Assembly: GCF_023509015.1 (NCBI RefSeq) | Contig: NZ_CP094975.1 | Coordinates: 3,651,501-3,715,500, forward strand | Direction of reading: 5' to 3' | Length of the DNA: 64,000 nucleotides | Origin: Pseudomonas abieticivorans | Lineage (GTDB): Bacteria; Pseudomonadota; Gammaproteobacteria; Pseudomonadales; Pseudomonadaceae | In this document: positions 10,125 to 21,300 of the stretch, piece after piece | Position numbering within the stretch: the first letter of the stretch is position 1 | How the letters are laid out: each line of letters begins with the position of its first letter | The notes under the pieces: generated by a model | Databases searched by the model: none | Told to the model about the DNA's origin: nothing | Seen by the model: the letters and a program-made list of their open reading frames with translations, nothing else | Translations under genes and position numbers: made by a program

Positions 10125-11132
10125 ATGTTGTCTAGAACCTTACTGTGCCTTGCTGTTGTCAGCTCATCTTCCGTGGCCCTGGCCGATACCGTCTGGATGA
10201 AAAACGGTGACCGCCTGACCGGCAAGATCACCGTGTTCGATGGCGGCAAGCTGATGCTGGATACCCCCTACGGCGGCTCGATCCCGTTGGACTGGAAGCA
10301 GGTCAAAACCCTGGAAAGCGACCAGGAACTGCTGGTCAAGCAGGATGCCTACAACGGCGAAAAGGCCAAGGCGCTCAAGCCGGCCGATGAGGGCAAGGTT
10401 ACCTTGCAGAACGGCGAGGCACCCAAGACCGTGGAGCTGGCCAGCATCCAGCAGATCATGAAGCCCAAGCCATTGGTGGAAGACTTCACGATCAAGGGCA
10501 ATATTGATGCGGCACTGGACTTCAAGCGCGCCGACACCAATACCGACGACTACAACATCGCCTTCAAGACCACCGCGCGCAACGGCCGCTGGCGCCACAC
10601 GGCAGACGGCGAGTACAACCGCGAAGCCACCGACGACGTGGTGTCGACCAACAACTGGAACGCGCAATACGCCCTGGACCGCTTCCTCACCGACAAGTGG
10701 TTCTGGCAGGGGCGGGTGAGCTACAAGCGCGACTTTGTCGAGGATCTCTCCCGCCAACGCACCCTCGGTACGGGCCCTGGCTACCAGTTCTGGGACGACG
10801 AACTGGGCGCCTTCTCCCTGGGCTCGCTGCTTAACCGCAGTGACTATGAGTTTGCCGACGGCGAGAAGCAGAACTTCTACGCGGTGGCGATGAAATGGTC
10901 CTACAACCGTTTCCTGATCGGCAAGACGGTCGAATTTTTCACCAACGGCGAAGTGGGCAAGCCGCTCAGTGGCGTGGCCGACTACAGCCTGGATTCGGAA
11001 GTGGGCCTGCGCTACAAGGTCACCCAGTGGGCGTCGCTGAACGTGAAGTATGAGAAGGACCTGATCACCGGTACCAATAATCAGGACCTCAATACCAGCC
11101 GCTATACCGCAGGTATTGGCGTCACGTTCTAA
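10125..11132 (+). CDS. DUF481 family outer-membrane-like protein
   Basis: The 335-residue protein begins with a signal peptide (MLSRTLLCLAVVSSSSVALADT, cleavage after ALA). An N-terminal section DTVWMKNGDRLTGKIT is followed by a DUF481 region of alternating aromatic and polar strands ending KVTQWASLNVKYEKDL and a final aromatic residue (GVTF), as in beta-barrel outer-membrane proteins. I prefer the ATG at 10125 over a TTG at 10113 because it opens directly into the signal peptide. The function of the family (YdiY and relatives) is unknown; YdiY is acid-induced in E. coli. Confidence 0.82.
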   Translation: MLSRTLLCLAVVSSSSVALADTVWMKNGDRLTGKITVFDGGKLMLDTPYGGSIPLDWKQVKTLESDQELLVKQDAYNGEKAKALKPADEGKVTLQNGEAPKTVELASIQQIMKPKPLVEDFTIKGNIDAALDFKRADTNTDDYNIAFKTTARNGRWRHTADGEYNREATDDVVSTNNWNAQYALDRFLTDKWFWQGRVSYKRDFVEDLSRQRTLGTGPGYQFWDDELGAFSLGSLLNRSDYEFADGEKQNFYAVAMKWSYNRFLIGKTVEFFTNGEVGKPLSGVADYSLDSEVGLRYKVTQWASLNVKYEKDLITGTNNQDLNTSRYTAGIGVTF

Positions 11133-11237
11133 AAGGCTTTGCAGATGAACCGGGGGCGCCGCTGAACCACGGCTGGCGTCAACCGGCGATAATGATTACC
11201 TTTGTCACTTGACCCCCAGCCTTCCGATGGTGCCCTG

Positions 11238-11969
11238 GTGAGTGACAAACCCTTGCGACAAGCCCGCGAACTCCTGCTCAAGGAGTACCGTGGCGTACTG
11301 TCCACCCATTCCAAGTCGATGCCCGGCTTCCCTTTCGGCTCCGTGGTGCCGTACTGCCTGGACGCCCAGGGCAACCCGCTGATCCTGATCAGCCGTATCG
11401 CCCAGCACACTCATAACCTGCAACGTGACCCCAAGTGCTCCTTGCTGGTGGGCGAACGCGAGGCCGAGGATGTGCAAGCGGTGGGGCGCCTGACCGTGTT
11501 GGCCGAGGCTCGCCCGCTCAGCGATCCCCAGGCTGTCGAGGCAGCAGCCCAGCGCTATTACCGCTTTTTCCCCGATTCGCAGAACTACCACAGTGCCCAC
11601 GACTTTGATTTCTGGGTGCTGGAGCCGGTGCGCCACCGCTATATCGGTGGTTTCGGCGCCATCCACTGGCTGGATGACGTCACCCTGGCAAACCCCTTCG
11701 CAGGCAAGGCCGAGGCGAGCATGGTCGAGCACATGAACGCCGACCACGCCAAGGCCATCGCGCATTACGTGGAGCTGGCGGGTTTGCCCGCCAAGGCGGC
11801 GGCGCAAATGGCCGGTGTGGACAGCGAGGGCCTGCACTTGCGCATTGGCCAGGCGTTATATTGGTTGGCCTTTGAAAAGCCTTGCAACACTCCTGTGCAA
11901 GTGCGCGAGGCCTTGGTTTCACTGGCCCACGCCGACCGATGGCCGACCATCGAGCAAATAGAAGCTTGA
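11238..11969 (+). CDS. HugZ-like heme/FMN-binding split-barrel protein
   Basis: The 243-residue protein has a pyridoxamine-phosphate-oxidase-like split barrel (LSTHSKSMPGFPFGSVVPY, LISRIAQHTHNL) and a C-terminal DUF2470 domain (MVEHMNADHAKAIAHYV). This is the plan of HugZ heme oxygenases and of a wider group of heme-storage proteins. Whether it degrades heme is not shown here. The start is uncertain: GTG 11238 gives the usual family N-terminus, whereas TTG 11202 would add 12 residues; neither has a strong ribosome site. Confidence 0.78.
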   Translation: MSDKPLRQARELLLKEYRGVLSTHSKSMPGFPFGSVVPYCLDAQGNPLILISRIAQHTHNLQRDPKCSLLVGEREAEDVQAVGRLTVLAEARPLSDPQAVEAAAQRYYRFFPDSQNYHSAHDFDFWVLEPVRHRYIGGFGAIHWLDDVTLANPFAGKAEASMVEHMNADHAKAIAHYVELAGLPAKAAAQMAGVDSEGLHLRIGQALYWLAFEKPCNTPVQVREALVSLAHADRWPTIEQIEA

Positions 11970-12034
11970 ATTCACGAAGTGTCGACTTCATCTAAGGTTT
12001 ACTGGAAGGCATTCTTCCGTAGAGGAAACCATTG

Positions 12035-12517
12035 ATGCGCGCTTTTCTATTCCTGTTTCTGCTGTTCCCGGTACTGGAGCTGTATGTGTTTTTCCAGGTC
12101 AGCACCGCGATCGGCTTTTTCCCGGCCTTGTTGTTGATCATCGCCGGTTCCGCCATTGGCGTGCTGGTGGTGCGGGTGGCAGGGCTTGCCACCGCACTCA
12201 GCGCCCGGGCCAGCTTGCAGCGTGGCAAATTGCCGGCCGAGCAGATGTTCCAGGGCCTGATGCTGGCCGTCGGTGGCGGGCTGATGGTATTGCCTGGCTT
12301 TATCAGCGACGTGATCGGCCTGATCTGCCTGTTGCCCGTGACTCGCAAGTTGGTGGCGCGCAAGTTGCGCCAGCGCGCAGAGGAGCAGGCGATTCGTCAA
12401 CGTGCCTTTGCCGACGATTTGCAGGCCCGCCATGCCCAGGCCCAGCCCGGTCGACCGCAAGGCGTGGGGCGCGAGCCCAATGTGATCGAGGGTGAATTCG
12501 AGCATCGCGACTCTTGA
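12035..12517 (+). CDS. fxsA: FxsA family membrane protein
   Basis: The 160-residue protein has FxsA's hydrophobic N-terminal part with LFPVLELYVFFQVS, IIAGSAIGVLVVRVAG and GGLMVLPGFISDVIGL, and a charged cytoplasmic tail. FxsA in E. coli is an inner-membrane protein that affects exclusion of phage T7 by the F plasmid. Its normal job is unknown. AGAGGA lies 8 bases before the ATG at 12035. As in other pseudomonads it lies directly upstream of groES, separated here by a strong terminator. Confidence 0.92.
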   Translation: MRAFLFLFLLFPVLELYVFFQVSTAIGFFPALLLIIAGSAIGVLVVRVAGLATALSARASLQRGKLPAEQMFQGLMLAVGGGLMVLPGFISDVIGLICLLPVTRKLVARKLRQRAEEQAIRQRAFADDLQARHAQAQPGRPQGVGREPNVIEGEFEHRDS

Positions 12518-12532
12518 GTCGCATCCGTCAAG

Positions 12533-12562
12533 AACGCGGCTCTGGTGAGCCGCGTTTTTTTT
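12533..12562 (+). terminator. Rho-independent terminator after fxsA
   Basis: AACGCGGCTC and GAGCCGCGTT pair across a four-base loop, followed by a run of eight T (12555-12562). It insulates groESL from fxsA transcription. Confidence 0.9.
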
Positions 12563-12597
12563 GGCCGGTGTTTTTGCAAAAAAATTAATGCCCCGGC

Positions 12598-12626
12598 CTT
12601 GTAATCGGCCCGCGCGACCTTATGTA
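12598..12626 (+). promoter_or_regulatory. Sigma-32 (RpoH) type heat-shock promoter of groESL
   Basis: CTTGTAA (12598-12604), a 13-base spacer, then CCTTATGTA (12618-12626). The known RpoH consensus is CTTGAAA, 13-15 bases, CCCCATNTA. This puts the transcript start near 12634, giving a leader of about 130 bases to groES. No CIRCE element was seen. Confidence 0.65.
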
Positions 12627-12765
12627 TGGGTCACCGAAAGGTTTCTGGCAATGCTGCCAGACAAAATTCCGCGTCTCGCACTGCGAGCCGCGACCGGCCC
12701 CGCCGGATGAATCAAACTGCCGGTCAGTACCGGCCGCTGAAAACCATAATTAGGAGAGATCGACA

Positions 12766-14749
<1,984 letters not shown>

Positions 14750-14774
14750 GCCAGCCTTACCCCGATGCATGAAG

Positions 14775-14799
14775 AACCCCGCCTAGGCGGGGTTTTTTT
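14775..14799 (+). terminator. Rho-independent terminator after groEL
   Basis: AACCCCGCC and GGCGGGGTT pair across a two-base loop, followed by a seven-T run in total. Confidence 0.92.
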
Positions 14800-15211
14800 A
14801 TGCCTGACGATTTCACACCGCTCTCTAGGATATGTGCTCTTGCTCTTGCGATCGGGCGCATTATCCATTTGCTCGTTGGCCGAACTGGCGGTTCCGGTCT
14901 TACACCGGGTCACTTTTTTCAGTCGGGGGTCGAAAAAAAAGTAACCAAAAATTCTTGCCCCTCCATGGGCCCTGCGCTGCGCTACGGGTTCCCTCGCTCC
15001 GGCCTGGCTGGAAAGGGGCGGTAGATCAAAACAAAAGCAGATCAAAAGCCAGAGCCAGAGCCGAGCAGATCAGAAGCAGTGGGAGTGTTGTGTAGTCCAT
15101 CATGACAAAAATCCAACAACCCCTGTGGCACACTATCCTAGCCCTTGGCCCACGCAGGGCTTAAGCTGCGCCAGCCCAACGGGCCAACACTTGTGGACGG
15201 AGAACGTGCCC
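14800..15211. repeat. Non-coding interval with an interspersed palindromic repeat, upstream of colR
   Basis: No gene is supported in these 412 bases. The core is an inverted repeat at 14908-14946: GGTCACTTTTTT, a short spacer, then AAAAAAAAGTAACC. It is followed by CAAAAATTCTTGCCCC and a GGGCCCTGCGCTGCGCTACG tract, then purine-rich copies of AGAGCC/GCAGATC at about 15025-15080. Similar GGTTACTTTT...AAAAGTAACC units recur in many Pseudomonas genomes, so I read it as an interspersed repeat. Short open frames crossing it have no recognisable features. The colR promoter should lie in the last 100 bases; GGAGAA at 15199-15204 is its ribosome site. Confidence 0.6.
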
Positions 15212-15895
15212 ATGCGAATTCTAGTGGTTGAAGACAACCGCGACATCCTGGCCAACCTGGCCGATTACCTGGGCCTGAAAGGCTACACCGTCGATTGCGC
15301 CCAGGATGGCCTGTCGGGCTTGCACCTGGCGGCTACCGAGCACTATGACCTGATCGTGCTCGACATCATGCTGCCGGGTATCGATGGCTACACCTTGTGC
15401 AAACGCCTGCGCGAAGACGCTCGCCGCGAGACGCCGGTCATCATGCTGACCGCGCGTGACCAGTTGGATGACCGCCTGCAGGGCTTTCGCTCCGGTGCGG
15501 ACGATTACCTGGTCAAGCCCTTCGCATTGTCGGAACTGACCGCGCGTATCGAGGCGGTGTTGCGCCGTGCCCAGGGCGGTGGCCGCCGCGCGTTGCAGGT
15601 GGGCGACCTGAGTTATGACCTGGATACGCTGGAAGTGACCCGCGATGGCAAGCTGCTCAAACTCAACCCCGTGGGCCTCAAGTTGCTGGCCGTGCTGATG
15701 CAGAAAAGCCCTCACGTGCTGCGTCGCGAAGTGCTGGAAGAGGCCTTGTGGGGCGATGACTGCCCCGACAGCGACAGCTTGCGCAGCCATGTTCACCAAT
15801 TGCGCCAAGTGATCGACAAGCCGTTCGACAAGCCCTTGTTGCAGACTGTACACGGTGTCGGCTATCGCCTCGCCGAGGGCCGAGATGGAGTTTAA
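15212..15895 (+). CDS. colR: Response regulator ColR (OmpR/PhoB family)
   Basis: The 227-residue protein has a receiver domain starting MRILVVEDNRDILANL, with the phospho-accepting Asp51 in LIVLDIMLPG and Lys near 100 in YLVKPF. A winged-helix OmpR-type DNA-binding domain ends TVHGVGYRLAEG. ColR controls membrane-homeostasis genes in Pseudomonas in response to zinc or iron sensed by ColS. The ATG at 15212 follows GGAGAACGTGCC. Its last 11 bases overlap the start of colS. The groESL-colRS-inaA order matches what I recall for P. aeruginosa, which supports the name. Confidence 0.9.
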   Translation: MRILVVEDNRDILANLADYLGLKGYTVDCAQDGLSGLHLAATEHYDLIVLDIMLPGIDGYTLCKRLREDARRETPVIMLTARDQLDDRLQGFRSGADDYLVKPFALSELTARIEAVLRRAQGGGRRALQVGDLSYDLDTLEVTRDGKLLKLNPVGLKLLAVLMQKSPHVLRREVLEEALWGDDCPDSDSLRSHVHQLRQVIDKPFDKPLLQTVHGVGYRLAEGRDGV

Positions 15896-17160
15896 GCAAA
15901 GCCTTGCTCAACGCATCATCATCGCGTTTGCATTGATGAGTGCCCTGGTGGCCGGGGCCTTTGCCATCGGGATTGTCGCCACGGTTCACCTGGTCGAAGA
16001 GAAGCTGATTTCCGCAGGCCTTGAGCGGTGACTTGCAGCGCCTGCTGTTGATGGACAGCGTCGAGGACTGGAGCCACCGGCCCGAGCCCGACCAGTTGTT
16101 CTACTACTCCAATGGCCGCGGCGACTACGCCTTGCCCAAAGACCTGCGCCACCTGGACCCAGGTTTTCACGAGGTGTTTCGCGGCGATCTGTCGTACCAC
16201 GCCATGGTCGAAATCGTCGATGGCCGGCGCTATGTGCTGCTGCAGGACCAAAGCGATTTCGAAGAGCGCGAGCGCGTGCTGTTCGCCGTGGTGCTGGTGG
16301 GGTTCGTGCTCAGCCTGGCGCTGGCGGTGTTTTTGGGCTGGGTCTTGGCGCGCAGGGTGATGGCGCCGGTAGTACGGCTGGCTCGCCAGGTGCGTCATCG
16401 CGACCAGTTGCTGGGGCTGGCGCCGCCGTTGGCGCCAGACTATGCGGCCGATGAAGTGGGTGAGTTGGCCGTGGCCTTCGATGCCACGCTGGGGCGACTG
16501 CGTGATGCCTTGACCCGCGAGCGTCTGTTTACCAGCGATGTCAGCCACGAGTTGCGCACACCCTTGATGGTGCTGGCGACTTCGTGCGAGCTGCTGCTGG
16601 ATAACCCTAACCTGGATGCCCGGGCCCATGCCCAGGTCGAGCGTATCGCCCGCGCTTGTGAAGAGATGCGCGAACTGGTGCAGACCTTCCTGATGCTCGC
16701 CCGAGCCCAGCGCAACGACTCGGAAATGACCGCGCAACTGACCTTGAGCCAAGTGGCCGACAGCCTGGTGGGCCTGTGGCGCGATCCGATCGAACAGAAG
16801 GGCCTGGTGCTATCCGTGCACAAGGGCCCGGAAACCGACACGCGCTTCAACGCCACCTTCCTGATGGCGGTGATGGGCAACCTGTTGCGCAATGCCTTGC
16901 ACTACACCGACAGCGGCTTTATCCGCCTGACCCTGGAGCGCGGCGGTTTCAGGGTCGAGGACAGCGGCGTGGGCATCCCTGAAGAGAAGCGCATGGCGGT
17001 GTTTCAGCCATTCGTGCGGGTCAACGAAAAACGCGGCGAGGGCCTGGGCTTGGGCTTGTCGTTGGTTCAGCGGATTTGCGACGACCAGGGCTGGCAAGTC
17101 GACCTCACGTCCATGGAGCCCCATGGTTGCTGCTTCCAGGTGCAACTGGAACGTATCTGA
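15885..17160 (+). pseudogene. colS: Sensor histidine kinase ColS, interrupted by a one-base insertion
   Basis: From the ATG at 15885 the frame gives a membrane helix and HLVEEKLISAG, then hits TGA at 16029-16031. The rest of the kinase continues one frame over. Reading CCTTGAGC at 16019-16026 as CCTGAGC (one T less at 16021/16022) yields a continuous 424-residue protein. In that protein His35, Glu38, Glu126 and Glu129 fall exactly where the metal-sensing residues of P. putida ColS are reported. The downstream part is intact: EERE, a second membrane helix, HAMP, DVSHELRTPLMVL (H-box), GNLLRNALHY, VEDSGVGIPEE and GLGLGLSLVQRI. It is either a sequencing error or a real loss of signal input. A TTG at 16021 could restart the kinase part without the first helix. 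Confidence 0.88.
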
Positions 17161-17261
17161 TCCCTTTCCCCGCGTAGCAGGCCGGTTACCTCATAGTAGG
17201 CGTGACTGGCCCTTTGCTATTGCCGCTATTCTGTAAAAACCTGAAACACATGAAGAAATTT

Positions 17262-17276
17262 CTTACATAATTTTCA
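17262..17276 (+). promoter_or_regulatory. Candidate ColR-binding site upstream of inaA
   Basis: CTTACATAATTTTCA agrees with 13 of 15 positions of the ColR motif as I recall it (YYNASNNYTTTTTSA). It lies about 98 bases before the inaA start, in the AT-rich stretch of this 213-base gap. inaA-type genes beside colRS are known ColR targets in pseudomonads; the assignment here is by inference. Confidence 0.4.
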
Positions 17277-17373
17277 CATTCGTATGACTTGGCGATGACT
17301 AATGCCCTACTAAGGTAGCGGCGCTGGGAGTTATCGCATTCAGTTCCCAAATCTATTCAAGGAGTCGCGCCGG

Positions 17374-18090
17374 ATGGCTGTCGAGATCACGACCGGTTCT
17401 GCTGGTAACACCGAATCACGTTTCGATTACTTTTGGCGCACGCGCGGCGAATGGGTGGAAGAGCCCAATGTCCGTCGTGGCGGCGAAAGTGGCGTGCAAC
17501 GAGTTCATGAAGCTAACGGGCAGTTGGTCTACGTCAAGCGCCAGACCGGTCACATCTATCGCAGCTGGTTGCACCCGTTCGGCCGGCCGACCGTGTTGCG
17601 TGAGCGTGACGCCCTGACGGGGCTAAAGGCGCTGAACGTGCGCGTACCGGAGATGATCTTCTGCGGCGCGCAACCCGACCCGCAATACAAGTGGCGGGCA
17701 CTGCTGGTGACCAAGTCGCTGGACGGTTTCGAAGAGATCGAAAAGTGGGAATTGGCCGGTGGTCGAGCACGCCACGGTGAGGCGTTTTACGAGCAGGTGC
17801 TCAAGGATCTGGCCGAGAACCTGGCGCGCATGCATCGCGGGCGCTGGCAGCACAGCTGCATCTATATCAAGCACGTATTCTTGCGGGTCACCGGCGAGGG
17901 CGCCAATGCTCGCGGTGAGATCGCTTTGCTGGACCTGGAGAAGTGCCGCCGGCGCATGACCGCGCAGCAAGCGGCTCAACACGACATGAAGCAGTTGCGC
18001 CGCCACTCGTCGTTCAGTGAAGCGGATTGGAAGAAACTACTCTACTTTTATAAAACGGCGTTTGGCAGCGTTGTCAAAGGTTTAGAGTAA
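17374..18090 (+). CDS. inaA: InaA-type lipopolysaccharide kinase-like protein
   Basis: The 238-residue protein belongs to the Kdo/WaaP-like protein kinase fold. VYVKRQTGHIYRSWLHPFG carries the nucleotide-binding Lys, and LAENLARMHRGRWQH, IKHVFLRV and IALLDLEKCRRR match the catalytic and metal-binding loops. Such proteins are thought to phosphorylate LPS core sugars or stress-related targets. E. coli InaA is induced by weak acid. It is separated from colS by 213 bases with a possible ColR site, and its stop overlaps the next ATG (TAATG). Confidence 0.87.
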   Translation: MAVEITTGSAGNTESRFDYFWRTRGEWVEEPNVRRGGESGVQRVHEANGQLVYVKRQTGHIYRSWLHPFGRPTVLRERDALTGLKALNVRVPEMIFCGAQPDPQYKWRALLVTKSLDGFEEIEKWELAGGRARHGEAFYEQVLKDLAENLARMHRGRWQHSCIYIKHVFLRVTGEGANARGEIALLDLEKCRRRMTAQQAAQHDMKQLRRHSSFSEADWKKLLYFYKTAFGSVVKGLE

Positions 18091-18314
18091 TGAAACGAGA
18101 AATCGCACGAGGTTTGTTTTTGATCGCTGCCCTGGGGGTCGCCACGATCGCCATGGCGGCGTGGGAGCAACCTCGGCCGGGTGTGCTCAGTGCGGCGAAT
18201 GGGGCTAATTGCCCCCTGCCGCGCATGCCCAAAGCCCAGGTAGCGGTCAAACCCGATCATGATCTGTTGCTGTTCATGTTCGGCATGGCACAAGGTGTGA
18301 GGTCAAACGGTTGA
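18090..18314 (+). CDS. Small secreted or membrane-anchored protein of unknown function
   Basis: The 74-residue protein starts with a signal-like segment (MKREIARGLFLIAALGVATIAMAAW, core LFLIAALGVATIAM), with possible cleavage after AMA. A short Pro-rich region with one Cys (GANCPLPRMP) follows. The ATG shares a base with the inaA stop, so the two are coupled. I recognise no family. A perfect terminator 24 bases downstream marks the operon end. Confidence 0.6.
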   Translation: MKREIARGLFLIAALGVATIAMAAWEQPRPGVLSAANGANCPLPRMPKAQVAVKPDHDLLLFMFGMAQGVRSNG

Positions 18315-18337
18315 AACCCCTCCCTGCAATAACGTGA

Positions 18338-18366
18338 AAGGCCCCGTTTACCAGACGGGGCCTTTT
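18338..18366. terminator. Terminator between inaA operon and mexW (likely bidirectional)
   Basis: AAGGCCCCGT and ACGGGGCCTT form a 10-bp stem around a seven-base loop in the gap between convergent units. The T tract is short (CCTTTT), with A-rich sequence on the other side. Confidence 0.8.
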
Positions 18367-18386
18367 GCATGGTGGCGCAGGTGCGT

Positions 18387-21300
18387 TCAAGCCACCTTGT
18401 CAGGCTTGGCCAGCAAGGTATAAACGCAGGGCAGCACAAACAGGGTAAACAGCGTACCTACCGACATCCCCGTCGCGATCACCGTGCCGATATCAAACCG
18501 GCTCACGGCCCCCGCGCCCGTGGCGAAAATCAACGGCACCATGCCGAACACCATCGCCGCCGTGGTCATCAGCACCGGCCGCAAGCGGATCGCCGCCGCT
18601 TGCTCCACTGCCTCGCGGGCATTCAGGCCCTTGTCGCGGCGCAGTTGGTTGGCGAACTCGACGATCAGAATGCCGTGCTTGCTGATAAGCCCGATCAGCG
18701 TCACCAGCCCCACCTGGGTGTAGATGTTCATGCTCGACAGCCCTAGGAACAGCGGGATCAGCGCGCCGCAAATCGACAATGGCACCGTGACCAGGATCAC
18801 CAATGGGTCGCGGAAGCTTTCGAACTGCGCGGCCAGTACCAGGAAGATGATCGCCAGCGCCAGGCCGAACGTTACCCACAGCGCATTGCCTTCCTGCACG
18901 TACTGACGGGCGCTGCTGGCGTAGTCGAAGCCGAAGCCTGCCGGTGCCTCCTGAGCGGCAATCTGGCGCACGGTTTCCACTGCTTCGCCAATGCTGACGA
19001 TGGGAAAGCCCTGGATGATCGCCGAGTTCAGTTGCTGGAACTGGTTGAGTTGGCGCGGCCTGGCGCGGTCGGTCACGGTGATCAAGGTGGACAATGGCAA
19101 AAGCTCGTTCTGGTTGTTGCGCACGTAGTACTGGTTCAGCCATTCGGGGTTGTCGCGGTAGGCCCGCTCTACCTGGGCAATGACCTTGTAGCTGCGCCCG
19201 TCGATGGTGAAGCGGTTGATCTCCGACTCACCCAGCAGGGTCGCCAGGGTGCCCCCCAGCTCTTGCATCGACACACCCATTTGCGCCGCCTTGGCGCGGT
19301 CGATGTCGACCACCACCTCGGGCTTGTCGAACGCCAGGTCAATGTCCAGGAAGGCGAACTTGCCGCTGGCCTCGGCGCGGGCCTTGATGCGCTGGGCCAC
19401 GTCCAGCAGCGACTCATAGTCGTTGGCGGTGTTGATCACGAAGGCGAACGGCAGTCCTTCACCGGTGCCCGGCAAGGACGGCAGGTTGAAGCCGAAGATT
19501 TGCAGGCCGCTGATTTGCGAAAGCTTGGCCTGCACCTGGGGCAACAACTGCATCTGGGTTTTGCCACGCTCGTCCCAAGGCTTGAGCAGGAAGCCGCCGA
19601 TACCGGTTTGCACACCGTTGAAACCGTTGATCTGGAACGAGGAGTAGTACTCCGGGAACTCCTTGAAGATGTTCTGGAACTCGTCGGTGTAGGCGTTCAT
19701 GTAGTTGAGGTTGGTGGGCTGCGGCGCCGTGGCCATCATGAAAATGATGCCCTGGTCCTCATCGGGCGCCAGCTCCGACTTGGTGAACTTGAGCAGCACC
19801 GGAATCAGGCACAGCACGATCAAGGCGAACACCACCACCACCGGCCGAGTGTTGAGCGTGCCGTGGAGGATTTTCTGATAGCGGCGCTTCAGTCGATCGA
19901 AGATCAGGTCCAGGCGGTGGGCCAGGCCCGAAGGGTTTTGCTCGTGGCGCAAGAGCACCGCGCACATCATCGGCGACAGGGTCAGGGCGACGATGCCGGA
20001 AATGATCACCGCTCCTGCCAGCGTCAGGGCGAACTCCTTGAACAACGCCCCCGTGAGGCCTTCCAGGAAGCCGATAGGCGCGTAAACGGCCGCCAGGGTG
20101 ACGGTCATCGAGATCACTGGCATGGCGATCTCCCGCGCGCCCTCGATGGCTGCGTCGAACGGCGTCTTGCCCTCTTCGATGTGACGGTGGATGTTTTCCA
20201 CCACCACGATGGCATCGTCCACCACCAGGCCGATGGCCAACACCATCGCCAGCAACGTCAGCAGGTTGATCGAGTAGCCCATCAGTTGCATGAAAAACAG
20301 CACGCCGATCATCGACAGCGGGATGGTGATCACCGGGATCAGTACCGAGCGCAGCGCACCGAGGAACAGGAACACCACCACGATCACGATCAGTACCGCT
20401 TCGAACAGCGTCTTGACCACCTCGTTGATCGACGCCTGGATGAATAGCGTTGCGTCGTAGGCGATGGACGCCTTGAGGTTGGGCGGTAGCTGCTCCTCAA
20501 GCTCGGGCATGACCTTGCGTACTTCCTTGATCACGTCCAGCGGGTTGGCACCAGGCGTGCCCTTGATGCCGATATACACCGACGGCGTGCCGTTGAAGGA
20601 GCTGATGGTGTCGTAGTTTTCCGCACCCATCTCCACCCGTGCCACATCGCCCAGCAGCACGCGGCTGTCGCCATCGGTCTTGAGCGGTATGGCGGCAAAG
20701 CCTTCGGCGGACTTCAGCTCCGTGGTGGCGTTGATGCTGGTGACGATGTATTCGCCCTTTACCTCGCCTGCCGCCGAGAGGAAGTTGTAGCGGCGCACCG
20801 CGTCGCTCACGTCGTTGGCGCTCAGGCCGTAGCCGGCCAGCTTGACCGGGTCCAGCCAGAGGCGCATGGCGAACACCTGGTTGCCGAGGATCTCGGCCTG
20901 TGCCATGCCCGGCAGGGTGGCCAGCTTGGGCTGGATCACCCGCGACAGGTAGTCGGTGATCTGCGGGTTGTTCAATTGCTGGCTGTAGAAGCTGATGTAC
21001 ATCAGTGCCGAGGCGTCGGCGGCCTCCTTGCTGAGCACCGGGTCTTCGGCGTCCTGGGGCAGCTGGTTCTTGACCTCGTTGGCCTTGGCCAACAGCTCGG
21101 TGAACAGCCGGTCGCTGTCGGCGCCGATACGCGCGTAGATCGAGATCACCGAGAAGTTCTGCCGGCTGACCGAGGTCATGTAGTCGATGCCTTCGGCGCT
21201 GGCCAGGCTTTGCTGCAAAGGTTGGGTGATGTAGCCCTGGATGGTTTCGGCGTTGGCCCCGGGGTAAGCCGTGGTCACCGTGATCAGGGCGTTTTCCATC

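Noticed and set aside
14800..15095. Short frames in the groEL-colR gap
   Set aside because: They are translations of an interspersed repeat and have no ribosome site.
19032..20447. 471-codon frame opposite mexW, rich in His, Gln and Asp
   Set aside because: Composition is that of an antisense shadow, and the other strand encodes an intact RND pump.
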